A DNA stretch of 64,000 nucleotides, from contig JADNRV010000040.1 in NCBI GenBank assembly GCA_015499995.1, positions 186,001 through 250,000 on the forward strand, written 5' to 3'. The notes beneath the pieces are model-generated. The model ran no database searches. It was not told the origin of the DNA and saw only the letters and a list, made by a program, of their open reading frames with translations. A program made the translations under genes and the position numbers. Below are positions 21,901-33,010 of this stretch, piece after piece. Numbering within the stretch: the stretch's first letter is position 1; each line of letters opens with the position of its first letter. Origin of the DNA: Flammula alnicola (taxonomy: Eukaryota > Basidiomycota > Agaricomycetes > Agaricales > Strophariaceae).

Positions 21901-24900
21901 CAGTAACGACCAGGCTTGTTGAATTAGAAAACAGTACGCATTGTTGGTGATCCTGGATGATAGGATGCAAACCTTTATAGAATACGGCCCCGTTTCGGAA
22001 TCCGCTCAAGTTTCATAGATATCATTTTCAAGTGTACATACTTTACATGCACAAGGTCAAACTTGAGTGCGCGCCACAGGAATTCATTTAATCCACAGTA
22101 CGGTACAACTTCTTTGGCAACCTTCACGGGCGACGGTACCACCCAGCTGGAAAGGTTGTGTGCGAGGCGGATAAATACACAATGATTTTTATCCCCTTGA
22201 CTAGTTTAGACAACCTAGATTTCAGCGCGAAGTTGCTCTTAAAGATACGGCGGCCCCAAGCTAGGTCACCTGCTACTAGCTCATGATTGGGACATTTACT
22301 TATCCATGGGAATGATGGACTCGGACGGATCGTGAGTTTACTATCGAGATGCGCTAGTCTGGCTAATCATGACATTGGTGAGAGAGAGTCGATTTTATGG
22401 GCGCGCGGGGAGAATCGATGCTACCATCGGTCCATCACGTAAAATGGAGGGGGGTCATTTACCAATACTCTCTGGCTAAAGTGACCTTGATTCAGCGACT
22501 GGCAAATAGCCGAACTAGATGACTATTCCAGACTCCAGAGTGGCAGTGAATGTCAGTACCCATCTATCATTGACATTGTTGCAGTCTATTTGAGCTTTAA
22601 ATACAAAAAAGTCTCCAAGGGGAGCTGTACTACTATGATCCACCGCAGAAAGCGACACTGTTCTCACCCCAAGCGGCGACAGAAAAGCAAGTCAGCAGTG
22701 GCCGGGTTAAGCCCAGTAAGTACTATTGCAAGTGTAAAAGTACGAAAATACCTATTAATATTTGTGCCCAAGATGGAGTTGGTGAATACCCCGAGTCGTG
22801 TCGCGGCAGGTCGCTGCTTGCAGTGTAGATTTGGTGTAGATCTAGAGGTAATCGCGTGTGCCAGAAAAAGAGTAAAAAATGGAGTGGTGGAAGGAGGTAG
22901 TAAATTTAGTACGAATATAGATGACCCCTCAAATTATGATGAGACGTTGTGGTTCAAAATAACTATTGTAATACATGCGTCTTGAAATTTGAAACAGGAC
23001 TGTGGCGCAAGGTTCTGTGCTTAGTAATAATGGTCAATTATGTTTTGCATCCGCGGTGACAAACCCACATACGCCGAGCGGCACAGCTCGGCATTGTTTG
23101 GGGTCTAGGCATAGTGAATCCTCAACATGAAAGGCAAGGAAAGGCATCTCCAAGCTGCCTGTCCGATATTTACGTATCAGACAAATGTCACGAAGTGATA
23201 TGATGGGGCGATGGCCGTGCCCAGGTTGTGAGTCAATGGGGGCTATAATCTATCAAAAGGTTGTGCCCTTGAATGTGATTCCATCTCCCGGATGCCTTGT
23301 GGGCATGTCGACGTCGACAACTGTTATAAAATTCTCCTCTCGAAGAAGCAGGAGAACTCTCAATCGGAAGCTTTTCCAAGAAGCATTTTACCATGGGAAG
23401 CCACCTTTGTTAACGCGTGGTCGTCCTGACATATATCGTGGGTCAAGGTCCTGGATATTTTTGAAATCCGAAAGAGAAAAAGAGGTGACAGTCCATTCGG
23501 ATATGTCTGTGCTATAGCCTGTCAAAGGACACTTATCATGGCATTAATCAGAACATTTTCACCATCCAGAGCGTATGCTATAGCACTGTGCTCTGAGCGG
23601 CTGCTCCCTAGGCAAGTTTTCCATCCCATACTAAAACTATTGATAGAACAAATACGTCGGTGGCGTACATTAAGTGACGGTCGATCTTATGTACGTCCTT
23701 GATGGTTCTCGTGTCTTGTATCTACTTTCAGAAGAATATCAATGTTTTCTGAATCTTGGGTGTTATAGCTTATGTATGCGAAGTACTCTATTCTGAATCT
23801 CTTCATGGCATATTACCAGACATGGATGCCATCCATGTATTCGAAAGTCCACCTGCATTGAGAAATCCGAGGCTTTAGAGAAATGGTTTGATTCAGTTCG
23901 GCTCCATTTTTCATTCGGGAAGCAGGACCGATGGTCTTGGCAATTCAACACATTGTGCGACCTGCCATCAGCGTGGAGATTTGTTCTGCACACGCAACTC
24001 TCCCACAAATGTTTTATGTGTTTGGTTGTGAGGTTAGAATAAAATAACAATATTTCAGATCCAGTTCACAGAAAGGATGTTGAATTATTTTGTTATTCCA
24101 ATGTTATTCATTCATTTGCTGTCCTGAAACATCAATGACAAGAAGGAGAAGATAAATCATGGTTATACTCGTGCCATACAGGATGTTCGGTGGTGTCTGG
24201 ACTATTGGGTTCTTGCTGCTTTTTCTGCAAAGATACTTCACCTTTCTGAGGTGCGCTGTTCACCTGAACCTCATATTTAGATCCTTCCAAGCGACAGCCG
24301 AGTTCGCCGCGTGTGCGCCACAGAGATCAGAATTTTTGATCACATAGTGATCAGTTGCCTGAAGTAGCCTAAACCAAGATCATAAAGAAGGTCCGACGAG
24401 TGGTGGTATAGTTATCATCTGCAACCTGGGCCATAGAAAATGAAAGCTGTCTACAAAGGTAACCTCGTGGTTGATTAGGATAATAATACAAATAACTGTA
24501 AATGTGTATTCGTATCTTGCCACATATGCCAGCCAGCTTCAAGACATGACAGACCGCCCGCCCATGTAAATTTAGCAGCTGAATGGCACTAGTAAACAAG
24601 GCCAGAGATTTCGAATGTCGTCATCTGCAGACCTTAGAATGAGAAAATGAAAATGAATTGATACTAAAAAATCCTTCCGGATACTTTACATTTCAAGTTC
24701 ATACTGCAGCACATAGATGAAAGTTTCGACGTATGCAACGGCAGAGCAATATTTACGTCAACTTCAGGTTGTTATTGATATAAGGGGTTTTTTTATCCAG
24801 GGATAGCTCATTACAGTGGGACCAGGGGAAACCGACATCGGCAGATCCGAGATTATCTGGTGAAACTTGATCGGGTTTCGAACTTGACGATTGAATGAAC

Positions 24901-25198
24901 ATTAAAATTTGAAATATCTGCCATGGAGTCATGAAGATTCGTCACGAAAATACTCTGGTCACCTTCGAATAGTAAGTTGAGCCGTTTTCGCCGCCTACAG
25001 TCTCCTACAGTGCCTCAACCGTGCAGCGTTTTAGAATAGATTACGACAAGAGCTGCTAGCAAGTAGCTTACCAAGAACTTCGGCCTCATTCTCGCTGTTC
25101 GTGACATTCAGTTCTGTACAAACTCTATATCTTAAATAATTTATGGAATGGCATGCCAGCTGGAGGTTGAAGATCGCATTTTGTCATTTCCTTTCTAG

Positions 25199-25378
25199 AT
25201 GGACTTGATAGAAATATACATAGATCGTGTGACGGCGAACCGGATTGTGGAAAGTTATCACAGGAATCTGAACGAAATCAATGAGGCTCGGGGACCTCCG
25301 AACTGTGACCATATTGCGGGGTCGCTGCGGACCACGTACTTATTCGCGAAACTGTGCTTCGCTAACTCGGTCCGATGA
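25199..25378 (+). CDS. Possible 59-codon open frame or orphan exon
   Basis: The frame starts MDLIEIYIDRVTANRIV and ends with FAKLCFANSVR before TGA. Its composition is protein-like, and it is preceded by TTTCTAG, which would also serve as a splice acceptor. No partner exon, domain or family could be identified. It may be chance or a fragment of a decayed gene within the gene-poor region. Confidence 0.15.
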   Translation: MDLIEIYIDRVTANRIVESYHRNLNEINEARGPPNCDHIAGSLRTTYLFAKLCFANSVR

Positions 25379-26964
25379 GCCTGCCCAAAGACACAATGCT
25401 GCAGAGCATCGGAAAGGAGAGCCTTAACAGTGGCGCCAATATACTCGAAATGATGCCTTCCAGGTGGTCCAGGATTGCATTTGAAAGTTTACTCCCTCGG
25501 AAGAAAAATCGACGCTGGACACTGGACACACGCGGGCAGCAGCCTGAAAAACACGAGACGACACAAGGGAGCATGAATATTTGAAGATGAAACAGTTATA
25601 CCAGAGGGTGTAGGAATGCCTAGTGTGTGCGACTGTCATGAATAGCGCAACTGGGCAGCCGCATAGACTCCCTGAGCAAAGAATCGACAGTAGAAGATCA
25701 TGGCGAGAGTCCCATGTTTCTACGATTTTTTAATCCGTAATTCAGACTAATAGATTCTCATGAGGTTCGACATTGACGCTCGTCGCTCCTTCGGTAGATA
25801 TTTTGGCCATTCAGAAGAGTAGGTATCGTGGTGGAAACGTGGGCTCGGTGGTCCTAAAATTAAAAATAATCAGCCGCCGGGATGCGGATACCAAACCGTC
25901 TACATATTCTTATTGAAGGATCCCGCGAGGACTGGTTTGCACCAGAACGATGCATCATGTACAGCATGTGTCGCAGTCGAATTCCTGCAATTTGAGTAGT
26001 CATTCAATTCTCGATGCGCGGAAATTAACCACAAGTAGTACTCATGCATCCGCCATTTCTCCGCTTGACCACCTTGCGGGGTAGGGTAATCTGGTTGGCC
26101 CACTCCGGTACACCCATGAGCTGGATATAGACGCCTGGTCCTTATGAAAGGGTTGGAGGCTGTCAGGGTTAGTCTAGATAATACGGCAGGTAACACCGCA
26201 TGATGTGCAAAGAAAACGATCAGAGACACTTTTCAAACGCGACGGGTGACACTCCTATAAATGTCGAGATAAATGTCTGTCGCTGAACGCAGAGGGTGCT
26301 GTATGTCAATGCGGGACCCCACAAGCTGTTCAGGAAGTCGAGGCATTCACGCTCTAGCACACCTTAACCTCATGCCGGGGAAAAAGAGGTTGATAATGGC
26401 GCTTCTGACATCGCGCTCCTCCCAAAACATCTTTTATGCAGTGACGCAGCCGGAGGGCTGAGGAGGATCAGACCACTCCGATTGCTGTCATATCTGAGAT
26501 ATGTCTCAAGGCCTCACCCTTGGACCCACTTCATTCATTTCGCTTACCGGTTGCCAACTATTCTAGGCAACCTGTGGTCAAAGAAATGTCAGCGCCCAGT
26601 TCATAGTTATATCACATGAAACACATACCAAATTGGTTTCGTGAAGACAAATTTCACTTATGAACTCAGGGGACGGTACGTATCCCGGAATTCCGATGTC
26701 CTCGCCACTGCCCAACACGAAAGATATACAGTAAACTGAGTCGATGGGAAATTTTTACCTAGGGTCTTTCCCGAGGAAGGGAAGAACGATGCTTCAAGTT
26801 TGCAATTGTAGTATCAGCAGAGCGAGAGTACCACTCTTCCACTTCGACTCGTCCAAATGTGCCGCACACTAAGAGGCAGCAGTGAGTTTGAGTGGCGAAG
26901 GAGGAATAAAATAATTAGTATTATATAAGAATACATAGGAGAACGCGCCAGACCATGCGGAGAT

Positions 26965-28716
26965 TTATTCGTCCTTCATACATTCTCTTTCCTCGTCAAC
27001 ATACTTTTGCATCAATGCGACGACCTTCTTCAAATTCTGACTGAATTTGGCGGAGGTCGGGATAACGTCCAGCTGCCGTCCGTCTGGTAGCACCATATCA
27101 TTCTTCACATACTCTTCCAACTTCCTCAGCTTTCCCTTGGCCTCCTCCACTGCGACGGGGTCCCCGTCTCCCGCAAGCAAATCTGCTTTGTTCGCGACAA
27201 CGATGCGCCCTTTCTCGCTCATTCCGGGTTGGTACTTCTCCAGCTCCTCACGAAGAACGGCCAGTTCGTCCCAAGGGTTGTCCATTGAGAGATCCACGAC
27301 GTAGACGAGAGCAAGCGAGCGTTCCATCGAACGCAAGAACGCGTGACCAAGGCCAACATTCTCTGATGCGCGAGAGATAAGGCCAGGATTGTCGGCAATC
27401 GTGAAACGGAATGTCTCGAACACGTCGAAGTGATGACCAGGTTTGACTGGGGCTATCAAAGTTTCAGGTATTTCTCCACTCGTTTGGTTTCGCGTAAGGG
27501 CTGTAGCATATTCGCCTCTCTCTGCTCGTTCCCGTGCTACCTGTTCTTCTTTCCACGTTTCGTCATGTACGGTTTGGCCTGAAACGGCGCCTTCAAAAGT
27601 GCCGTCCTCTGCGACACGGACGATACCCACAACAGGGTTGAGTGTAGTGAAAGCGTATCCAGCAACTTCGCTTTTGGCCCTTCCGCCAGTGAGAGCCCGA
27701 AGTAATGTACTCTTGCCAGCGTTCGGCATTCCAACGAGTCCTATATCGGCCAGAAGTTTGAGTTCGAGTGAAAGGGTCAGCCGTTCTCCTTCAATACCGC
27801 GAGTCGCAAACTTGGGTGAACGATTTTCCGCCGATACGAAATGTGGGTTTCCAAGGCCACCCAGACCGCCAGCAGCGACGAGATGGCCAAGTGGTTCTTG
27901 ATGTCCTATACCCAGAGGCGCGTCTACTGGTCGTTCGAACACTTCTTCCTTGTCGAGGTCCAGGTAGATAGGTTCGTCCATCGCTTTCCTCCTGCTCTCG
28001 TATCGTCTAATTCTTTCGGCTTTGTAGTAAGCTTCCTCTGCATCTTTGAACGTGTCACGCTCTACGTTTGCATCTTGATATAAAGGATAGTGCACCCAGC
28101 GTTTATCTCTCATCTTGTCACGTTTGTCTGTAGGTGAAAGTTCTGCAAGGGACTCTTCCTCTGATTCCCAAGTGTCCTTCGCTCTTCTGGGATCGTCCCA
28201 AGGCAGTTGACGAACGATGGTTCCCAAAGGGACTTTGATGACGAGTGGGGACCCAGCCTTCCCGTTCTGCCACGTTCCTTGACCATGAGTGCCGTTCTCC
28301 CCTCGTATCTTCTTAGGAACTGACGAGAGAGTCGTCAGGTGAGACGTCGGAAGGATGTACACATCACCACCTCGTCCTCCGTCTCCTCCAGACGGTGGGC
28401 CAAAAGGTTTGAACTTTTCTCGATGAAAAGCAGCACAACCGTCACCTCCTTTCCCGGCACGAACGGTCACGATGACATTGTCAAGAAATGATTGCCCCTA
28501 GGGAGTATATTAGCTTGAACCACGGAAATACCAGACAAATTACCTTACTCTTTGCCTCCGTTTCCAATCTGTTTTGCGTCGTCGCCGAAATGTTTCGAGG
28601 TCCTCGCTGATATTCGATGAGGCGTCTGATTGACTGGAGATCGTGCGGACCCTCGTAAAGATCGTATTTGACCGAACGGACGACCTAAGAACATAAGAGA
28701 GGCCAACCGGGGCCAT
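26965..28716 (-). CDS. MTG2: Mitochondrial Obg-family GTPase (MTG2-like)
   Basis: The model is complement of 26965-28497 and 28549-28716 and encodes 566 aa. Obg GTPases act in assembly of the large ribosomal subunit; Mtg2 does so for the mitochondrial ribosome. The first exon encodes an Arg/Ser-rich amphipathic leader (MAPVGLSYVLRSSVRS…) typical of a mitochondrial presequence. The Obg fold follows with LDNVIVTVRAGKGGDGCAAFH and GGDGGRGGDV. The G domain shows GLVGMPNAGKST (P-loop), FTTLNPVVG (switch I), IADNPGLI (G3), NKAD (G4) and TSAK (G5). A charged insertion of about 100 residues interrupts the Obg domain, as in other fungal members. The 51-bp intron has clean borders and joins RRQR to GQSFLDNVIV. 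Confidence 0.93.
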
Positions 28717-28796
28717 GGAGGTCGTTCAACATGTTTCGAGTCTGACACTCTCACAGACTAGGAAAAATCGCGACTTGATTACATCAGCAAATGGGC

Positions 28797-29968
28797 GCTT
28801 CACGAACCGTGTTCACAATCGCAAAAAATGACTGAAACGAATATTCCGGCTCACCGGCACAAGCCGGAGTCCGACTCATCCTCCGGCACAGCCTGTATCT
28901 AGTATTTCTGGATTCTTGCTCCTCATAAGCTATCTCTGAGCTTCTCTGAACATATTCGTGCATTTATTGTCCCTAATTTCGAGTTTCTGGTGACAATTAT
29001 CACGAATGTAAATTTGCCGCCATACGTGAACATAAAAGGCAAAAACGTGTCACATGATCATCACACTGCCGCCGCTTTCCTTTCACCGGAGTTTCCTCCT
29101 GCCACCATCCCCTTCGACGTCTTCAACGCTCCAGCACCAGCTGCCCACTTTGTCCTCCCACCTCGCCATCATGACTCGCCACCCATCAACCATCTCTGCC
29201 AGCCCTATGGTTTACCATCTCGCAACCTGCGAGCCCCTCCCCTCTAAAAGGGATGTGGAGCCGGGATCGACTACACCTAATACCAGGCCAAGAACGCAGG
29301 CGAAAGCAACGGCGACGAGCTAAGAAGCAGGGGGAGGAATACGAAGAGATGGTATGAATATGGTGCTACCGTGCTCCTGCAACGCCGAGAACAACGATGA
29401 GAACAAGAGACAAGAACGAGCGATGGGGAGAGAACCAGAGGCGCAACGGCGGTGGTGGGAGTCGTTGAGAGTAAGCCAGAGGCGGCAGAGTGAGGCCATG
29501 AAGCCGTTGCAAGCGGGAGATGAGGATAGGTAATTTCCCCGCCCGCGGCGCGAGCTGTCGCCTTTGCCTTTGCCTCCGCCTCCGTTGTACACCTGTCATG
29601 ATAGCACGTAGATACAACGCTATATGTCGTTAAACCTTACATGCATATGTAATAAACATAATGTTATTTTTGGTGAATACGAGCAGAGTTGAGGCCTTGA
29701 GGAAGCGTCTCTTTCCATTTGATGTACAGACACAGAAACAGTGGCCAAGAGGACTTTACATGCTGTATACTTCTCTCTGAGGCTCAAGGTACATTTTTCA
29801 GGATCTCTATCTTATTATATACTCTCCGAGAACCTCAAGGACGTCCTTAGGAGGTACTTAGGCCAATAAAATGCAGTTTGACGTGTGACGGGTGAGTCGG
29901 AGTCCGGCTCATGAGTCGGTGAGCCGGAATATTCATTTCAGACTCGTTCTCCACAATCGGTTCACGAA
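28797..29968. repeat. Widely spaced imperfect inverted repeats (about 85 bp)
   Basis: The left segment (about 28797-28885) reads through TTCACGAACCG, GAATATTCCGGCTCACCG and GGAGTCCGACTCA. The right segment (about 29885-29968) is its imperfect reverse complement, including GTGAGCCGGAATATTC and CGGTTCACGAA. The roughly 1-kb interior is partly C-rich and has no transposase-like frame. No clear target duplication was found. It may be an old non-autonomous DNA transposon sitting between the GTPase and kinase genes. Confidence 0.45.
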
Positions 29969-30070
29969 TGGAAAGTTACAAAAATTAGGCAAAAAAAATT
30001 TCTTAAGCTTATAACACAGTAGGTCAAGAGATCAATGAAAAGTGAAGGTGTGACAATTAAAGAACTGAGA
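29969..30070. other. Short spacer downstream of the kinase gene
   Basis: About 100 bp between the inverted repeat and the predicted kinase stop. It probably contains the kinase 3' UTR. Nothing else was seen. Confidence 0.3.
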
Positions 30071-32348
30071 TCAGATTGTTCTTGGGCATTGAGGAATAAT
30101 ATGAATGCTGGATACCATATCCGAACGAACCGGAATTGAAAGAAAATCATCCTCAGCCATCGCCGTCTGAAAATATGACCTGACCTCTTCCTTTGTGAAG
30201 TGTGTCGTCTTTCTCCGTGGAGGACAGCAAAATTCGCAAATACATTGACCCGTCGAGGGTAATGGGAAAAAGGAGATCACTGTAAACACAGGTCAGTGAT
30301 CAAGCTCGATTCATGGACAGGCTACAGCTTTGGCGACCTACAGCTTGTAGACTCTGCTACCTGCGACCAACCATGGTCTTGGAAAAATGAAATTGCGGTT
30401 TTACCATTCATCCGATTGCATGAATAAAATTCGCAACACTGCAAACGCAAATCAGACCAATTTGAACAACAAAAAGTGGCGACTTGGATGCAATGTATTA
30501 CTCACTCGGCAAATAAATTCTTGTACATCCAAAGGACAATGTTCCCACATTTTCGCTTGCATTTCTTTATGCATGTCTTCATAACTCCCCCGCGAAGTCA
30601 AATCATATTGCTGGTTATGATCCCCGAATGAGAGGTTGTAGATGGACATTCCTAGAGACCAGAAGTCGATCGTTTCATTAAAGATATAACCCTTCTCGTG
30701 ATCAGGATCAGAATGTATTTGCACTGGAAGAGATACCTCAGGGGCACAGAAAGGAGGAGTCACTCTGCCGCTGATGTAGCTGTTCATATTTCGACCCACA
30801 ATGGATACCCGACCAGGGAACACTACGGCCGTACCGAAATCGCCGATTCTAGAGTGCCCCTCTTGATCGACGAAGATGTTTTCAGGTTTGAGATCTCGAT
30901 GAATTAGTCCGAGTGTATGCAGGTGGTTCAATCCCTGGGCCTACAAAGAAAAATATGATTGAGACTTGGTTCTAAGGATCATTATTGGATAACCTGCCAC
31001 TTCGCATGCGATGATTTTCAAAAATGGCTCTTTGATATTGCCTATACATTCTTGAACAGTACAGAGATCGGCGAGATAATAGTCCTGTGTATATGTCATG
31101 AGCTTTGATAAGCGGAGAAAGAAATCACACTAGTTGACGTACGAAAAGCATATAAACACAGGCGTTTTCTTGGCACCACCAGATACAGTCGGCTTCATCG
31201 ATATAGTTGGGCTGCTGTACGAGGAATTTGTGAGGTTTGCGTTGGATTCTCTTCAAGGATTCGATTTCGGCCTTTGGCATCCATGTTTGATCGTCAGGAA
31301 GCTTTTGCAAGTTAACCACCTTCATAACGGCTTGACGTTTGGAAAAAGGTAGGCTCGTTGTGTAAGCTGAGCCGAAACCTCCACACGCCAAACTGGAGAG
31401 AATCCATTTATGATCCTTGGGTATCCGGTATTTGGGTGTGAGGTCGCAGTTCCGGGGGAGTTTGTCACCGTCGTTGGCGGGAAGGTTGCGAACGTACTCT
31501 CCAGAGTCAGAAGCCAAAATGCATTGAGTGTTCCTATCTTGAGGATTATCAAAATGAGGTCGGTCTCGTATACTCGCGGACGACGCATGAGGCCGATGAT
31601 CTCTTCGTTGAGAATGTTCTAATGCTATGTCTAGATGAACGTCTGCCGGAGTATCTGACGATACCTGTGTTGAAATGAAGGAATCAATAATTTATTACAA
31701 GTAATGTTCCAACAAAACACGAACCTCTCCTATGTATACTGGCGAAAATCCTAAAAGATCTTGAACTTTACGCTTCTTGGAAGTGCAGTTCTCACTACTC
31801 TTATCCTCAGACTCGTCTGAACGCTTCCTCTTTTCTTGGTCCACATGCTTGTGTATGCCAACTTGAGAAGGAGGTTCGAGGCTCACACTCTCGGTGTTTC
31901 CATACGAGACAGGCTCCTCAAGCGTTGGAATTGTTGCTAGAATAAGCGGGCCGCTTTCATGATCACTTTCTCCTTCTAATCGATCGACCTCTGAGTCCGC
32001 GACGCGCGTTAGTGAATGTTCTGTCAGAGCCCCGATTTTGCGCCTTTTGGAAGGTCTTTTGTCGCCCTCAGCTTCATCTGAATGCCTTCTCTTTCTTGGA
32101 TTGTCGCACTTCCTGAATTCGGGATCATTTTGGGAAATGGACAGAGTCGGATATTCTTCGACAATGACAAGACTGGCTGAGCCTGCGTGCTTTATTATCG
32201 CGGGTCGACGAAGAGTGTATGGTTCTGGTTCGCGTGCACGCATGCCGGGGATCAATATTGGGTTCTTTGGGGATCCTTCGCACATAATTTGGAGAAGGTT
32301 GGGTATATGCAATGTTCCAATGGCTAGCGAAGGAAATGGGTATGGCAT
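30071..32348 (-). CDS. Serine/threonine protein kinase-like protein
   Basis: The model is complement of 30071-30279, 30372-30438, 30506-30940, 31001-31084, 31143-31664 and 31725-32348, about 646 aa. The N-terminal 200 residues are charged with two basic clusters (RKRRHS…KRRK and KKRKVQD), probable nuclear signals. The kinase domain follows: glycine loop LACGGFGSAY, VMKVV with the ATP Lys, HRDLKPENI catalytic loop, DFG, an APE-like CAPE and DFWSLG. It should phosphorylate Ser/Thr. Its substrate is unknown and it resembles no named kinase to me. The last two exons are uncertain, since other donors near 30365-30400 give a shorter tail. The start is also uncertain: coding-like sequence continues upstream of 32348 but is broken by a shift and a TAG (see the separate finding). 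The donor GTGGCA after exon 31001-31084 is atypical. Confidence 0.75.
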
Positions 32349-33010
32349 TGGAATCAGAGATATTGGCCTTTTTACAGCAAGAAGCTATTGTTTCAATTTG
32401 CGAACCTTCTCTACATCCATCCACACTTGCTCAGGATTTGAAACGCGTCAAGGGCTCAAGCGTCTCCTGGTCGAGAACAAGACTTTCTCCGGATAATAAG
32501 GCTTTATCATATGCTGTATGACCATTATCCTTTTCCGCCATCGAGCACCATATCTTTTGGTTTCAGGATGGAGGTCGTGAAAGCTACGCGGCAGCCATAA
32601 AACAATACGCAGTTATCTCCAGGAGACTTCTTGTTGTCCTTGCTATTGTGCTTTTAGTGGGACGGTTGTACATGTGATTGGGTCCTTGTAAAGTGTCGTG
32701 ATGACAGGGGAGGGTTCCAATGCGAAACAATATACCCAAAAAAATTTGGAAGGAAGGGAAAGAGTTGGCAATGGTAGAGGTTGCCGCGACATCGGACTTC
32801 TGTAGAATTCCGAGTACAGTACTAAGTTACAGTAGGAAATTCAATGACTCGGAGTACCAAATTGTTATGCACGTGATTGAACGCGTTTACGGTCACATGG
32901 TCGGTGTTGAAAACGCGTTATTTTTGAGTCTTTCACTTTCTTGACTTGTTCTGACTCAGTTCTGTTCATCCACACCCATACTATCGAACTATTAAATCAC
33001 CTCAGAGGAT
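32349..33010. other. Divergent intergenic region between kinase and CDC20
   Basis: It should contain the promoters of both genes. Its left part (about 32380-32540) holds coding-like sequence on the minus strand that starts MAEKDNGHTAYDKALLSGE and could be a disrupted first exon of the kinase. No TATA box or repeat stands out. Confidence 0.4.

Larger units (their letters stand above)
14944..26964. other. Gene-poor stretch of about 12 kb with repeats
   Basis: I cannot support any gene in this interval. Frames of 60-170 codons occur on both strands but overlap antisense, lack recognisable domains and are broken by stops. The first 3.5 kb consists of diverged tandem duplications, and a second diverged repeat lies near 18660-18990. 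The remainder (19.2-26.9 kb) is AT-richer and looks like old, decayed intergenic DNA or unrecognisable transposon remains. The region next to 14944 should contain the promoter of the Zn2Cys6 gene, and the region before 26965 the 3' end of the GTPase gene. Confidence 0.5.

Noticed and set aside
22590..22985. 131-codon plus-strand frame rich in Lys/Arg
   Set aside because: No recognisable motif, and surrounding sequence is AT-rich and non-coding in appearance.
23185..23517. 110-codon plus-strand frame
   Set aside because: No domain and no conserved-looking segment. Considered as a possible transposon remnant but nothing supports it.
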